This document shows, piece by piece, positions 40,238-50,245 of a stretch of 64,000 nucleotides of DNA. Every line of letters begins with the position of its first letter. Within the stretch, counting starts at the first letter, position 1. The DNA comes from Synechococcus sp. A10-1-5-1 (GTDB lineage: Bacteria; Cyanobacteriota; Cyanobacteriia; PCC-6307; Cyanobiaceae): positions 1-64,000 of the forward strand of contig NZ_CP096032.1 of assembly GCF_023115425.1 (NCBI RefSeq). The letters are read 5' to 3'. The notes under the pieces are model-generated. The model was not told the origin of the DNA, did no database searches, and was given only the letters and a program-made list of their open reading frames with translations. Position numbers and translations under genes: made by a program.

Positions 40238-40713
40238 GAGCTCAAGCTGGAGCAGGCAGTCAGCAGGAGTTGCTCAGCAGGGGTGCCCACGGCCGGAACG
40301 CGCCAGTCGCCCCAGTTCGATCCAGCCCTCTTGCGGTTGATGGTCATGTCGCGGCAGTTCACCGCTAAGGCCCGATCGGGAATGCTGCCCTTGGGATTGG
40401 TGTCTGGAGTTGAAGGCCAACTCAGGCCGCCGATGGCCGTTGGCCTTGTCACGGCCCGCCGCCAGGGGGTAATCCAGACGTAGGGGTGACTGTCAAAGGG
40501 CTTCCAGCTTGTCCAATCCACCTCGACATCGCCGAAGCGCCGCCAACGTTCCTGCTCTTCCTGCTGTCGCTCCCGCAGGCGCTCCAAGATCGCCTGCTGC
40601 TCCGCTGTTGAGGCACTGCTGGCCGTCTCAGCCAGGGCTGTGGGGAGGCTCGTGCCCATCAGCAGGACCACGCTGCCTGAAAGCGCGGGGAGTAGGGGGA
40701 CGCGTTGAGTCAT
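40234..40713 (-). CDS. Secreted hypothetical protein
   Basis: A 159-residue protein with a signal peptide (LLPALSGSVVLLMGTSLPTALAET, cleavage after about residue 28), a charged coiled-coil-like segment (AEQQAILERLRERQQEEQERWRRF) and a conserved-looking C-terminal domain with two Cys (AVNCRDMTINRK and LLTACSSL) that could form a disulfide. Unknown family. Middle gene of the unknown cassette. Confidence 0.6.
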   Translation of the reverse strand: MTQRVPLLPALSGSVVLLMGTSLPTALAETASSASTAEQQAILERLRERQQEEQERWRRFGDVEVDWTSWKPFDSHPYVWITPWRRAVTRPTAIGGLSWPSTPDTNPKGSIPDRALAVNCRDMTINRKRAGSNWGDWRVPAVGTPAEQLLLTACSSLSS

Positions 40714-40723
40714 GGCCAGCGCC

Positions 40724-41248
40724 TCAAGGTAGGGGGGGCAGCGGTAGGGGGGAAACCGATTTCAGGGCGTCCTTGATGGTGACGGTGACGTTGCCGCCGA
40801 TCTGGTTGACCCCCACCTCGCCATTCACCAGCAGCGGTTCATCGCTGAGGATCTCCACGGGTTCGACGATCTTCTCAACCGCCACCGGCTTCTCAATTCG
40901 CCCCACATCGACGGGGAGGGACTCATTGGCCTTCACGGGGAGAGCCGAACTGGCGCTGACGGCGACCGGCAGGGAGCCATTGGCCTGAACCTGGACCGGG
41001 GTCAGAATCTTCTCAACCTGAATCGGTCCCTTCAGCACCACCGGAAAGGGCATTTGGCGCTTGACGGCGATCGGAATGGGTTGCCCCAGGATCTGGATGG
41101 CCGCCAAGGCTGCTGACCAGGTGGCGAGCACAATGGCCAGGGGCCACCGACACGCCATGGCCAAGAGGAACCAGCGGGGCTGGTCCTGGGCATTCAGTGG
41201 ATTCACCGGCCTGCCCATCGGCAACCCTGCAAGGCTTGCCGTAGGCAT
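40724..41248 (-). CDS. Membrane-anchored protein with repeated LPV-type motifs
   Basis: A 174-residue protein: one N-terminal transmembrane helix (LAIVLATWSAALAAIQIL) and an extracytoplasmic region in which short strands of the form (L/I)P(V/I)xV recur about every 10-12 residues (QPIPIAVKR, LPVAVSAS, LPVKANES, LPVDVGR, KPVAVEK). This suggests a beta-solenoid or elongated rod. Unknown family. It is the first of the three unknown genes downstream of por. Confidence 0.6.
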   Translation of the reverse strand: MPTASLAGLPMGRPVNPLNAQDQPRWFLLAMACRWPLAIVLATWSAALAAIQILGQPIPIAVKRQMPFPVVLKGPIQVEKILTPVQVQANGSLPVAVSASSALPVKANESLPVDVGRIEKPVAVEKIVEPVEILSDEPLLVNGEVGVNQIGGNVTVTIKDALKSVSPLPLPPLP

Positions 41249-41296
41249 ACATCAGGGATGAGGGGTTGTCATCCCTACTGCAAGGGAGACGTTGGA

Positions 41297-42349
<1,053 letters not shown>

Positions 42350-42859
42350 TCAGGGGTTCGCGACTGGGTTGGACGGTTGCTGATTGGAATCCGGGCTGGC
42401 TTGCTTCCAGACCACCCGCAGGCGGTTCGGCGCAATCCACTGGTCTTGTTCTTGGATCAGCTTTTGCTCACCGCCCACGTTGAACAGGCGATCAAAACGG
42501 TTTTGGGCCTTGAGCAGCTTCGCTTTCTGGATATCCAGAACGGCTGTGATTTCCCCGTAGCGATCCAGGCGCTCCTGGTAGGCCCCAGCCAGTCGCACCA
42601 GGCTGACGACTGCCACCAGGGACAGGCCAACCTTGAGGGAGAGCCCGATGGATCCGTAGAGCAATTCCTGAGTTGGGCTCGAAGCTCTGAGCTGCGGAGC
42701 CGGCTCTGGCTCAACAACGCTCAGCTTGGGCTCACTGCGCTGCTGAGGGCGGCCTGAATGGCGACGGCCACGGACGGGCTCAGCTTTGGACTCTTGAGCA
42801 GTTCTGCTCCGATTTGCAGATCGCCGCTGCGATAGCTGGGCAGATCGGGAGGGGCTCAA
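42350..42859 (-). CDS. Membrane protein with coiled coil, unknown function
   Basis: A 169-residue protein. The first 65 residues are basic and disordered (SQRRSANRSRTAQESK, GRRHSGRPQQ), then one membrane helix (SLKVGLSLVAVVSLVRLAGAY), then a heptad-like coiled coil (ERLDRYGEITAVLDIQKAKLLKAQNRFDRLF) and a short Trp-containing tail (QWIAPNRLRVVWKQ). The layout resembles FtsL/septum-type proteins, but I do not assert it. Starts at TTG 42859, the only start in the open frame. Lies between psaM and por. Confidence 0.6.
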   Translation of the reverse strand: MSPSRSAQLSQRRSANRSRTAQESKAEPVRGRRHSGRPQQRSEPKLSVVEPEPAPQLRASSPTQELLYGSIGLSLKVGLSLVAVVSLVRLAGAYQERLDRYGEITAVLDIQKAKLLKAQNRFDRLFNVGGEQKLIQEQDQWIAPNRLRVVWKQASPDSNQQPSNPVANP

Positions 42860-42922
42860 GGGGGTAGAGGAGTCGGGAGAGACGCACCGCTTCTAGCAGG
42901 TCGTCCCTCCCGTGCCAAGGGA

Positions 42923-43021
42923 TCAGGCGCGATAGAGGCTGGCGGCAAGACGCACTGCGAGCACGCCAGCGTGGGCGGCCACCACCAGGGCAATCAGAAT
43001 TTCAGCCTGGGTGAGGGACAT
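42923..43021 (-). CDS. psaM: Photosystem I reaction centre subunit XII (PsaM)
   Basis: A 32-residue single-helix peptide, MSLTQAEILIALVVAAHAGV followed by LAVRLAASLYRA. It has the PsaM pattern: a polar start with TQ/SE, a hydrophobic helix and a terminal RL-x3-LY. A longer start seven codons upstream (ATG 43042) is possible. Its neighbourhood of chlorophyll genes fits. Assignment rests on pattern and position. Confidence 0.7.
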   Translation of the reverse strand: MSLTQAEILIALVVAAHAGVLAVRLAASLYRA

Positions 43022-43182
43022 GACCGTCGAGAAAAACACCATCCCATTTTCACGCAGATGGTGGTTCTGGCTAGGGAGGAAGCCTGGGCCTGTCACAGCT
43101 CGACACCCCTGGGGGATGGGCTCGCTACGGTCAATTGGCACTCCTGAAGAGATCTTTGGTGTCTGGTCTTGCTCCTGAGGGC

Positions 43183-43650
43183 ATGCTGTCGATCTCGGCG
43201 CAGCAAGTTCAAGACCAGAGTCTCGAACCCCTGCAGCCTTGGTTTGCCTTGGACCCCAAGGACCTGCTGCAGGCCAGCGGCAGCCTCACGCTCAACTTCG
43301 ATTGGCCCCGCGCAGCAGAAGACCCCCGCGAGCTCTCCGAAATCACGGAGCTGCGGCTCTGGAGTCTTCGCGCTGATGCCCTCTGCCCTTGGCTGCCTCT
43401 TCTGCTGGAGCGCAGCAGCGGTCAGTTGACCCGCCATGTGGCGATGCTGCTGCCCCACCAGTTCAGCCGCAGCGAGGGGATCCGCTTCGCCCCAGACAGC
43501 CTCGAGCTGTGGATGACCCACCGCCTCTATCTGTTGGATCACTGGTCCAGGGGGTATGGCCTGAACTGCCGCGGCAACCTTGAGCAGATGGCGGCCGTGC
43601 TCGGTTTTGAGCTGGATGGCAGCTTCTGGAAAGAGCATCAGCACCACTAG
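43183..43650 (+). CDS. CRR6-family NDH-1 assembly factor (DUF1817)
   Basis: A 155-residue soluble protein of the chlororespiratory reduction 6 family, which helps assemble the NdhI module of NDH-1. Family-like stretches: DPRELSEITELRLWSLRADA, CPWLPLLLERSSGQLTRHVAMLLPHQFSRSEGIRF and LELWMTHRLYLLDHW. Start ATG 43183; GTG 43159 and TTG 43135 are alternatives. Recognition is from memory of conserved blocks, not a search. Confidence 0.7.
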   Translation: MLSISAQQVQDQSLEPLQPWFALDPKDLLQASGSLTLNFDWPRAAEDPRELSEITELRLWSLRADALCPWLPLLLERSSGQLTRHVAMLLPHQFSRSEGIRFAPDSLELWMTHRLYLLDHWSRGYGLNCRGNLEQMAAVLGFELDGSFWKEHQHH

Positions 43651-43669
43651 ATCCAGGCCAGCCCAGCTG

Positions 43670-44422
43670 CTAGAGCCAGAGCAGCAGGGCCCGCCGGCCC
43701 ACATCAACGGCCAGCAGGATGCAGAGCAGCCTGATCAGTCCCACCAGACGTTGTTCGGACACGTTCTGCAGGTGAGCGGCCGACCACTGGGCAGCCGAGG
43801 CGGCAGTAGCCCCGAGGACCAAGCCGATCAGCAGTTGCGCCCTGCCGTCGCCCCAGAAGGTGATGGCAGCCACCAGGGATGAGGCGAAGACCGCCATCGT
43901 GCTCAGCCGAATCGCTTGATAGACCCCCAGCTGCAGTCCTCGCACCATCAGCGGCACCATCACCAGGCCGCCGCCGACGCCGAGCAGCCCGCTGGAGAGC
44001 CCCGCCACCAGACCGACACCGACCAGGCCGGGCACGGGGACAGTGGTGCGGGTCTCGCCGTTGGCTTGTTTGGGACGAATCACCACGGCCAGGAGCCCGT
44101 ACATCAGGGCTTGCAGGGCCAGCAGTTGCCAGCCCTCCAGGCTGTGGCCAACTCGGCTGAAGAGCCCCCCGCCACAGGCTGCCCCCGCGCAGATCGCTAG
44201 GGCCGCTTGTCTGGGCACCTGACCGCTGCGCCAGTGGGTCAGGCTGCCCGCCATGGTGGTGGGGACGATTGCCAAGGTGCTGGTGGCCAGGGCCTGATGG
44301 GGCGGCAGTCCAATCCAGAGCAACAGGGGCGAGAACACCAGCCCGCCGCCGATGCCCAGCAATCCCGAAAGCAATCCGGCCAAGATGCCGAGTGGCAGCA
44401 GAGGCAGGAGCTCCCAGGTCAT
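43670..44422 (-). CDS. TauE/SafE-family sulfite exporter-like permease
   Basis: A 250-residue membrane protein with seven to eight helices in two homologous halves, each beginning with the family motif (LLSGLLGIGGGLVFSPLL and LSSGLLGVGGGLVMVPLM). Exports sulfite or other sulfur anions in studied members. Its ATG at 44420-44422 shares bases with an in-frame ATG of the divergent lipoate-ligase-like gene. Confidence 0.88.
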   Translation of the reverse strand: MTWELLPLLPLGILAGLLSGLLGIGGGLVFSPLLLWIGLPPHQALATSTLAIVPTTMAGSLTHWRSGQVPRQAALAICAGAACGGGLFSRVGHSLEGWQLLALQALMYGLLAVVIRPKQANGETRTTVPVPGLVGVGLVAGLSSGLLGVGGGLVMVPLMVRGLQLGVYQAIRLSTMAVFASSLVAAITFWGDGRAQLLIGLVLGATAASAAQWSAAHLQNVSEQRLVGLIRLLCILLAVDVGRRALLLWL

Positions 44423-44459
44423 GGCGTCGCCGACTGCAATTGCGCATCCTGTCAGCTCC

Positions 44460-45185
44460 ATGACCTGGCGTTGGATCCCTCCGCTGACGGCTGACGGCAA
44501 CCGGCAGATGGCCATCGACCGCTGGATGCTGGCCCAGCAGTGCGAGGAGAGCGGGTCCCCGATGCTTCGGCTCTACCGCTGGAGTCAGCCGACCTTGTCC
44601 CTCGGGCGGCATCAACGCCAGATCGATCCCCGCTGGATGGCGCTAGCCCAGCAGGGTCGTTTGCGCTTGGTCAGGCGCCCCAGCGGTGGTCGGGCGGTGC
44701 TGCATTCCGGCGAGTTGACCTATGCCCTGGCCTGCCGGCCGAGTACGACCCATCGGCTTACGGCCTATGCCGAGGTCTGCCAGTGGTTGTTGGCGGCTTT
44801 CAAGGCGTTGGGAGTGCCGCTGGCATTCGGCTCCGTCAAGGCCGCGGAGGCGGCGCAACGGGGGAACTGTTTTGCCAGCGGTACGGCCGCTGATCTGATC
44901 CAGGCCAACGGCGCCAAGCGCATCGGCAGTGCCCAGCTCTGGAGTGGGGCCTGCCTGCTGCAGCACGGCAGCGTTTTGCTTCAGCCGTCCCAGGGGCTTT
45001 GGCAGGAGGTCTTCTCCAGTGCCGCTCCGGATCTGGATCCCTTGCCTGAGTTGGCGGTGATGGAGGCGCTGCAGGTGGCGGCGCGTGATCACCTCTGTGG
45101 AGGGGATCTACAAACGATGGACCTGAACGCCAGCGAGTGGAAGCAGATCCAGCAGCTGGAGGGCGGAGCCTTCTTGTCCCCTTAA
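44460..45185 (+). CDS. Lipoate/biotin protein ligase A-family protein
   Basis: A 241-residue protein of the LplA/LipM family. Motifs: LSLGRHQ near the N terminus, RRPSGGRAVLH (the RRxxGG lipoyl-binding loop), FGSVKAAEAAQRGNCFA and AKRIGSAQLWSGACLLQHGSVLL. The usual catalytic Lys lies in the KRIGSAQ segment. Likely attaches a lipoyl or octanoyl group; which activity is unclear. ATG 44460 is favoured over ATG 44421. Confidence 0.8.
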   Translation: MTWRWIPPLTADGNRQMAIDRWMLAQQCEESGSPMLRLYRWSQPTLSLGRHQRQIDPRWMALAQQGRLRLVRRPSGGRAVLHSGELTYALACRPSTTHRLTAYAEVCQWLLAAFKALGVPLAFGSVKAAEAAQRGNCFASGTAADLIQANGAKRIGSAQLWSGACLLQHGSVLLQPSQGLWQEVFSSAAPDLDPLPELAVMEALQVAARDHLCGGDLQTMDLNASEWKQIQQLEGGAFLSP

Positions 45186-46408
45186 GCCTCAGGATTGCTT
45201 TCGATGGTGCGCGCCACCGGCGGCAACATCATTCCCAGGGGATAGACGCCCTGGCGACGCGCTGCTTCCAGGATGGGTAGCGGAAGACGGACGCCCAGTT
45301 CCTTCAGGACCCTTTCTGCCAGCTCCGGTCGCTCCAACGTGCCACTGGGTAAGCCCGCGGGACCGAGCACCAGGAGTCGGTTGACCTCAGGTTGGTCGAG
45401 CTGCAGGATCGCCTGCCAAAGCGGTGCCTCATCGCGGATGGTCGGCAGTTGATCGAGCGGTTGTAGATGGTCTCCGACGGTTTCTTCATCCCACCGCTGA
45501 ACGGGCAGGCTTTGCAGGGGAGCATCGGTGACGAATCCCTTCCAGCGGCCGCGATCACAGACCAGCAACCAGTCAGCTAGACCGTTCTCGTCGCTCACTC
45601 GAATCCGGCTGAGCTCCCGCAGTTTGGTGTCGGCCTCTAGAACCCGGAAACGCCTTTGGGCGGCATCTTTGACCTGCAGTCGGCGCAGCACGCTTTGGAG
45701 GGCGAGCATCTGCGTTTGGTTGCGGGCGGCCCCCAGGCCAAACCAGCCCAGCAGCATCAACCAAATCCCAGCTACCCCCGCTCCCCGCAGCAGCAGGAAG
45801 GCACCAAGGCCGATGGCGGTGAAGGCCAGCACCTTGCCGCTGGCGGTGGCCACCTGGATGCCCTTGCGTTGGCTTCCGGTGAACTGCCAGACCAGCGCCT
45901 TGAGGATGAGGCCGCCGTCGAGGGGGAGTCCGGGCAGCAGGTTGAACAGAGCCAGGATCAGATTCAGGCCACCCAGCTCGCTCACCATCGCCCCGAGCAG
46001 GGGAGAGGCATGGCTAGCGCTGTGGGTACTCAGCAGCAGCAGGGCGGAGAGGGCCAGGCTCACCAGGGGGCCAGCGGCGGCCACCCAGAAGGAGCCCATG
46101 GCCGTCGGGCACTCCCGCTCCACACTGGCTACCCCACCGAGGAGGAACAGGGTGATGCTGCGGACCTTGACCCCCTGACTCAGCGCCACCAGGGAGTGAC
46201 CCAACTCATGGAGCAGCACCGAGACGAAGAGCAGCAGGGCGGTCAGTAGGCCAATGGCCCAGAGCAGGGGCTCCTGGGCTTGCGCTGAAAATTGCTGGCT
46301 GTACTGCTGTTGGAAGGCCACCGTGGCCAGGGCCAAGATCAGAAACCAGCTGGGGTGAATGCGCAGGGGGATGCCCTGAATCCGCATCAACTGCCAGCCT
46401 TCCCCCAC
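45182..46408 (-). CDS. Site-2 protease (M50 family) with CBS domains
   Basis: A 408-residue intramembrane metalloprotease. The HELGH zinc motif is at residues 67-71 in a membrane helix (VSVLLHELGHSLVALSQG), and NLLPGLPLDGG supplies the second motif with the Asp ligand. Two CBS domains occupy about 240-380 (DAPLQSLPVQRW onward). Members cleave membrane proteins to release factors. The start is GTG 46408 or ATG 46387. Its TAA overlaps the TAA of the convergent gene. Confidence 0.9.
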   Translation of the reverse strand: MGEGWQLMRIQGIPLRIHPSWFLILALATVAFQQQYSQQFSAQAQEPLLWAIGLLTALLLFVSVLLHELGHSLVALSQGVKVRSITLFLLGGVASVERECPTAMGSFWVAAAGPLVSLALSALLLLSTHSASHASPLLGAMVSELGGLNLILALFNLLPGLPLDGGLILKALVWQFTGSQRKGIQVATASGKVLAFTAIGLGAFLLLRGAGVAGIWLMLLGWFGLGAARNQTQMLALQSVLRRLQVKDAAQRRFRVLEADTKLRELSRIRVSDENGLADWLLVCDRGRWKGFVTDAPLQSLPVQRWDEETVGDHLQPLDQLPTIRDEAPLWQAILQLDQPEVNRLLVLGPAGLPSGTLERPELAERVLKELGVRLPLPILEAARRQGVYPLGMMLPPVARTIESNPEA

Positions 46409-46463
46409 ACGTCCTCGTCCTTTGCCCTGATCCTAGAAAGGTTCTGCTTCTAGGGGCCACGGC

Positions 46464-47168
46464 ATGACGGCGCGTCCAGATCCCTCGCTTGGGCCCCAGC
46501 CTTGGTTGAAGGTCTGTGGATTGCGCACCCCTGAGCAGGCCTATGCCGTTGCCGCCCTTGGCGTGGATGCCATCGGGGTCATTGGCGTCGAATCGTCCCC
46601 CCGCTGGTTGGCCCAGGACGCGAGGCCTGCGCTCTTCTCGGCGGTGCGTCAGGCCTCCAGCCGTTGTCTGGGCGTCCTGGTGGTGGCAGATCCCACTGAT
46701 CAGGACGTTCCGGTGTTGGGCCCCGCTGGAGGCCATCAGGTGCTCCAGCTCCATGGTCAAGAAACCCCGGAGCGCTGCTTGCAACTGCGTCAGGCACTGG
46801 GCCCTGATCTTCTGCTCTGGAAAGCCTTGAGAATTCGGCAGCCTGACGATTTACAGCGGGCGGCCGACTACGGGGCTGTGGTCGATGGGTTGCTGCTCGA
46901 TGCCTGGGTTCCCGATCAGCTCGGCGGGACGGGCCATCGCATCCCGATCGAATGGCTCAGTGGCTTTCAGCCAACTCTGCCCTGGTGGCTCGCGGGTGGC
47001 CTGAATCCAGATCGGATCGCCCCGGCGTTGCAGGCGCTTCAACACCAGCCCCCCTCTGGATTGGACGTCTCCAGTGGGGTGGAGCGAGCTCCCGGTGATA
47101 AGGACCTGGCCAAAGTGCAGCAGCTTGTGGCCGCCTTGGCTCCCTTCCGCCAGGATTTGAGCAACTAA
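46464..47168 (+). CDS. trpF: Phosphoribosylanthranilate isomerase (TrpF)
   Basis: A 234-residue TIM-barrel enzyme of tryptophan synthesis. The general base Cys lies in LKVCGLRTPEQA; the catalytic Asp in GLLLDAW; HGQETPERC and PWWLAGGLNPDRI and LDVSSGVERAPGDKD are the usual phosphate-loop segments. Ten bases before the next gene on the same strand. Other trp genes are not in the window. Confidence 0.95.
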   Translation: MTARPDPSLGPQPWLKVCGLRTPEQAYAVAALGVDAIGVIGVESSPRWLAQDARPALFSAVRQASSRCLGVLVVADPTDQDVPVLGPAGGHQVLQLHGQETPERCLQLRQALGPDLLLWKALRIRQPDDLQRAADYGAVVDGLLLDAWVPDQLGGTGHRIPIEWLSGFQPTLPWWLAGGLNPDRIAPALQALQHQPPSGLDVSSGVERAPGDKDLAKVQQLVAALAPFRQDLSN

Positions 47169-47177
47169 ATCGAGCCC

Positions 47178-47684
47178 ATGGCCGCTCAGCGCTCCGCCCC
47201 CGTGCTCTTGGGCTTGACCCTCGCGTTGGCGTCAGGCCTTGGTGCACGGGCCCAGGACTTGGTGGGCTGCCGGCTGGTGGGAGCGAGCCTGCAGTGCATT
47301 CCTGGTGTCACGGAGAGCGCCCAACAACAGATCCGTACGTTCCGCGATCAGATCTCCGCTGATCTGGAGCTTGATGGAGCCATTCAGCAGCAGATCGATG
47401 GCTTGCAGTCGTTGGTCATTGCCGGTGAGGCCATTGAGGGGGAGCTGCTGCAGGCCACCCTCCAGGCCGATGCCAATGCCGCTGTCGCGAATCCCCAGTT
47501 CCACTGGTACCGGAAGGGGACCGCTGACCGTACCTGGCTGTTGATCGAAACAGCGCAGGGCACTCGCTATGTCCCGGCACCTGTGGATGTCGGTCAAAAC
47601 CTCATGGTCGTGGCCGTGGTGAAGCAGAACGGCCAGGTCAAACGAATCGCCTCCACCCCGATTGGCCCGGTGCAAGCGCCTTGA
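47178..47684 (+). CDS. Secreted hypothetical protein
   Basis: A 168-residue protein with a clear signal peptide (APVLLGLTLALASGLGARA, cleavage before QDL). The mature protein has one Cys pair (VGCRLVGASLQC), a helical middle and a beta-rich end. Unrecognised. It may be co-transcribed with trpF (ten-base gap) and converges on folE with seven bases between stops. Confidence 0.65.
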   Translation: MAAQRSAPVLLGLTLALASGLGARAQDLVGCRLVGASLQCIPGVTESAQQQIRTFRDQISADLELDGAIQQQIDGLQSLVIAGEAIEGELLQATLQADANAAVANPQFHWYRKGTADRTWLLIETAQGTRYVPAPVDVGQNLMVVAVVKQNGQVKRIASTPIGPVQAP

Positions 47685-47691
47685 GGGCTGC

Positions 47692-48411
47692 TCAGCCCAG
47701 CATCGACTCCTGTTGCTTGACCAACTCGAAGAATTCAGCCTTGAGGCTGGAGTCGTGGCGGAAGTCACCGCGAACGATGGAGTTCACCATGCTGGTTTGA
47801 GGCTCTTTTACCCCGCGCCACTTCATGCAGTAGTGCTGAGCCTTGACCAGGATCGCCAGACCCTGGGGCTCGCACAGACGCTCAATTTCATCGGCCAGGA
47901 TCATCACGGCCTCCTCCTGGATGTGAGGACGGGAGAAGACCCAGTCAGCCACGCGGGAGAACTTCGAGAGACCAATGACCTGATCACCGGGCTTGATCCC
48001 GATCCAGCAGTTGCCCAGGATGGGAACCAGGTGGTGTGAGCAGGCGGAACGCACCGTGATCGGCCCCACGGTGTAGATCTCGTCAAGCTTTTTGACGTTG
48101 GGGAAGCTCGCGATCTTGGGCTGATGGTGGTAGCGGCCCTTGAACACCTCGTGGAGGTACATGCGGGCGACGCGCTCCGCAGTTTCCTCAGTGTTGTGGT
48201 CGTTATCGATATCGATCACCAAGCTGCGTAGCAGCTCGCGCACCTTGCCTGCAACCTCGATCTCGAGTTGATCGAGTTCACCGTCTTTCAGGTGCTCGGC
48301 AATGTTGTCGTTCGCCAGAAAGGGGACGCCGGCAGACTCAAGGCGTTCGCGGATGCGCCGGCTCACAGGGGCCAACTGACCGGGAATACTCGAGGGCAGG
48401 GTTGAAGTCAT
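47692..48411 (-). CDS. folE: GTP cyclohydrolase I (FolE)
   Basis: A 239-residue enzyme that makes dihydroneopterin triphosphate from GTP, first step in folate and pterin synthesis. Zinc and catalytic motifs: SACSHHLVPILG and LVKAQHYCMKWRGV, with EETAERVARMY and IGLSKFSRVADWVF. The N-terminal 45 residues are a variable extension. Start ATG 48411. Last gene of a probable ado-aar-accA-SDR-folE run. Confidence 0.95.
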   Translation of the reverse strand: MTSTLPSSIPGQLAPVSRRIRERLESAGVPFLANDNIAEHLKDGELDQLEIEVAGKVRELLRSLVIDIDNDHNTEETAERVARMYLHEVFKGRYHHQPKIASFPNVKKLDEIYTVGPITVRSACSHHLVPILGNCWIGIKPGDQVIGLSKFSRVADWVFSRPHIQEEAVMILADEIERLCEPQGLAILVKAQHYCMKWRGVKEPQTSMVNSIVRGDFRHDSSLKAEFFELVKQQESMLG

Positions 48412-48431
48412 GAACAGATCCCGGGCTGCGT

Positions 48432-49163
48432 TCAAAGAACGCCCGCGGCGGGCATAAGGGTGATGTCCTCCACAACGTTGGAGGAAGGTTGCTGGGCCAA
48501 AGACAACAGCGTCTCAGCCACGCGCTCTGGTGTGAGCATGGCACGCCGGTCGAAAGAACTGTGGACGGTCTCGCTGTCCCAGAGGGGGGTGTTTACCGCA
48601 CCCAAGGTGAGGGTGGAGACGCGGATCCCGTGCTGGCGTTCCTCTTCCGCCAGACAGCGGCTAAAGGAGGCAAGTGCGGCTTTGGTGGTGCAGTAGGCCC
48701 CCCATTCCGGGAAGGCATTGCGGGCCGCATGGCTGCTGACGTTGATGATCAAACCGCTGGTCTGGCGGAGGCTTGGCAGGACCGCCTGGCAGGTTTGAAC
48801 AACACTGGTCAGGTTGAGCTGCAGCAACCACTGCCACTGCTCTAGGGGCATCTCGGCCAAAGAGCCCGTGTAGGCCGCCCCGGCATTGTTGATGAGCACG
48901 GTTGGAACGAGCCCCCGGGCCAGCAAGTTCTCGAGGGCAGGCGCAATGGCCTGGGGATTGGAAAGATCCACAGAGATCGTTTCCACGCGGCAGCTGTCGC
49001 TGCGAAGTTCCTGGGCCAGTTGCTCGAGATCCTGCTCGGACCTGGCCAGGAGCAAGAGCTGATAGCCCGCTTTGGCAAAGGCCCGTGCAGCGGCAGCTCC
49101 AATGCCCCTTGATGCCCCTGTGATCAAGGCGACGGGAGGTAGTGCGGAAGCAGAGGAGCTCAA
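48432..49163 (-). CDS. Short-chain dehydrogenase/reductase
   Basis: A 243-residue classical SDR. N-terminal cofactor motif TGASRGIGAAAA near residues 16-27; NNAG near 93; the catalytic Tyr-x3-Lys is AYCTTKAA (residues about 155). Substrate unknown; ketoacyl-reductase-like but not FabG-specific. TTG 49163 is the apparent start. It lies 20 bases before folE and 45 bases after accA. Confidence 0.82.
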   Translation of the reverse strand: MSSSASALPPVALITGASRGIGAAAARAFAKAGYQLLLLARSEQDLEQLAQELRSDSCRVETISVDLSNPQAIAPALENLLARGLVPTVLINNAGAAYTGSLAEMPLEQWQWLLQLNLTSVVQTCQAVLPSLRQTSGLIINVSSHAARNAFPEWGAYCTTKAALASFSRCLAEEERQHGIRVSTLTLGAVNTPLWDSETVHSSFDRRAMLTPERVAETLLSLAQQPSSNVVEDITLMPAAGVL

Positions 49164-49208
49164 GGGCGCTGGCGGGCCATAGGAGCCCCAATAAAACCGT
49201 AGAAAACC

Positions 49209-50198
49209 TTAAGAGCTGAGGCTCGTGTCTTGGGCTCCGGATTCCAGGTAGCGCCCCATCCGCCGGAATTTGGCGTAACGCTGATCCACCAGTTGCTCTT
49301 CACTGAGGGCCAGGAGGACCGCCAGCTGTTGCATGAGGGCGGCCTTCAGGTTCTCTGCGGCCTGGCGCGGGGCCCAGTGGTTGCCGCCGGAGGGCTCGGC
49401 AATGATTTCGTCGATGATTCCCAGCTTCAGCAGATCCGGGGCGGTGATTTTCAGGGCTTCCGCTGCAACGGGCGCCTTGCCGGCATCCCGCCAGAGAATT
49501 GAGGCACAGGCCTCGGGGCTGGCCACGGTGTAGACGCTGTGCTGGAACATCAGAAGCCGGTCAGCCACTCCGATGCCAAGGGCTCCGCCGGAGCCCCCTT
49601 CGCCAATGACGGTGGCGAGGATCGGAACCCGCAGCTTGAACATCTCCCGCAGGTTCACCGCAATGGCTTCACCCTGACCCTGTTCTTCCGCCAGCAGACC
49701 GGCGTAGGCCCCTGGGGTGTCGATGAAACTGAGGATCGGCAGACGGAAGCGATCGGCGTGATCCATCAGACGCATGGCCTTGCGATACCCCCCCGGTGAG
49801 GCCATGCCGAAATTGCGGGCCACGTTCTCCTTGGTGTCCCGCCCTTTCTGATGCCCCAGCAGGACCACGCCTTGCTCGCCGATGCGACCAACCCCGCCAA
49901 TGAGGGCTTGGTCATCGCTGCCCCGACGGTCCCCATGCAGTTCGATGAATTCATCGGTCAGCACCTGGATGTAGTCGAGGGTGCTGGGCCGCTGAGGGTG
50001 ACGGGCGACCTGAATCTTCTGGGCCGGGCTCAGGTTGCTGAAGATCTCTTCGCGCCGCCGTGCCGCCAGGGTCTCCAGTTGCAGCAACTGCTGACTGACG
50101 TCAACTTCAGAATCCTTGGCCAGTTGCCGGATTTGGTCGATCTGCTCCTCCAGCTCCACCAGGGGCTTCTCGAAGTCGAGCAGGGGACGACGGGCCAT
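49209..50198 (-). CDS. accA: Acetyl-CoA carboxylase carboxyltransferase subunit alpha
   Basis: A 329-residue subunit of the carboxyltransferase that makes malonyl-CoA for fatty-acid synthesis. Conserved blocks: [16 protein letters not shown] at the N terminus, [30 protein letters not shown] (here [10 protein letters not shown]), and [18 protein letters not shown]. Follows aar by 47 bases. Confidence 0.96.
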   Translation of the reverse strand: MARRPLLDFEKPLVELEEQIDQIRQLAKDSEVDVSQQLLQLETLAARRREEIFSNLSPAQKIQVARHPQRPSTLDYIQVLTDEFIELHGDRRGSDDQALIGGVGRIGEQGVVLLGHQKGRDTKENVARNFGMASPGGYRKAMRLMDHADRFRLPILSFIDTPGAYAGLLAEEQGQGEAIAVNLREMFKLRVPILATVIGEGGSGGALGIGVADRLLMFQHSVYTVASPEACASILWRDAGKAPVAAEALKITAPDLLKLGIIDEIIAEPSGGNHWAPRQAAENLKAALMQQLAVLLALSEEQLVDQRYAKFRRMGRYLESGAQDTSLSS

Positions 50199-50245
50199 GG
50201 CAGCGGGTGTGAGGGGCAGGGGAGCGAGCGTTGAACCGGAGGGCC

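Noticed and set aside
47684-47705. Short hairpin GGGCT-GCTC-AGCCC between the 168-residue gene and folE
   Set aside because: Only five base pairs and no T-run on either strand.
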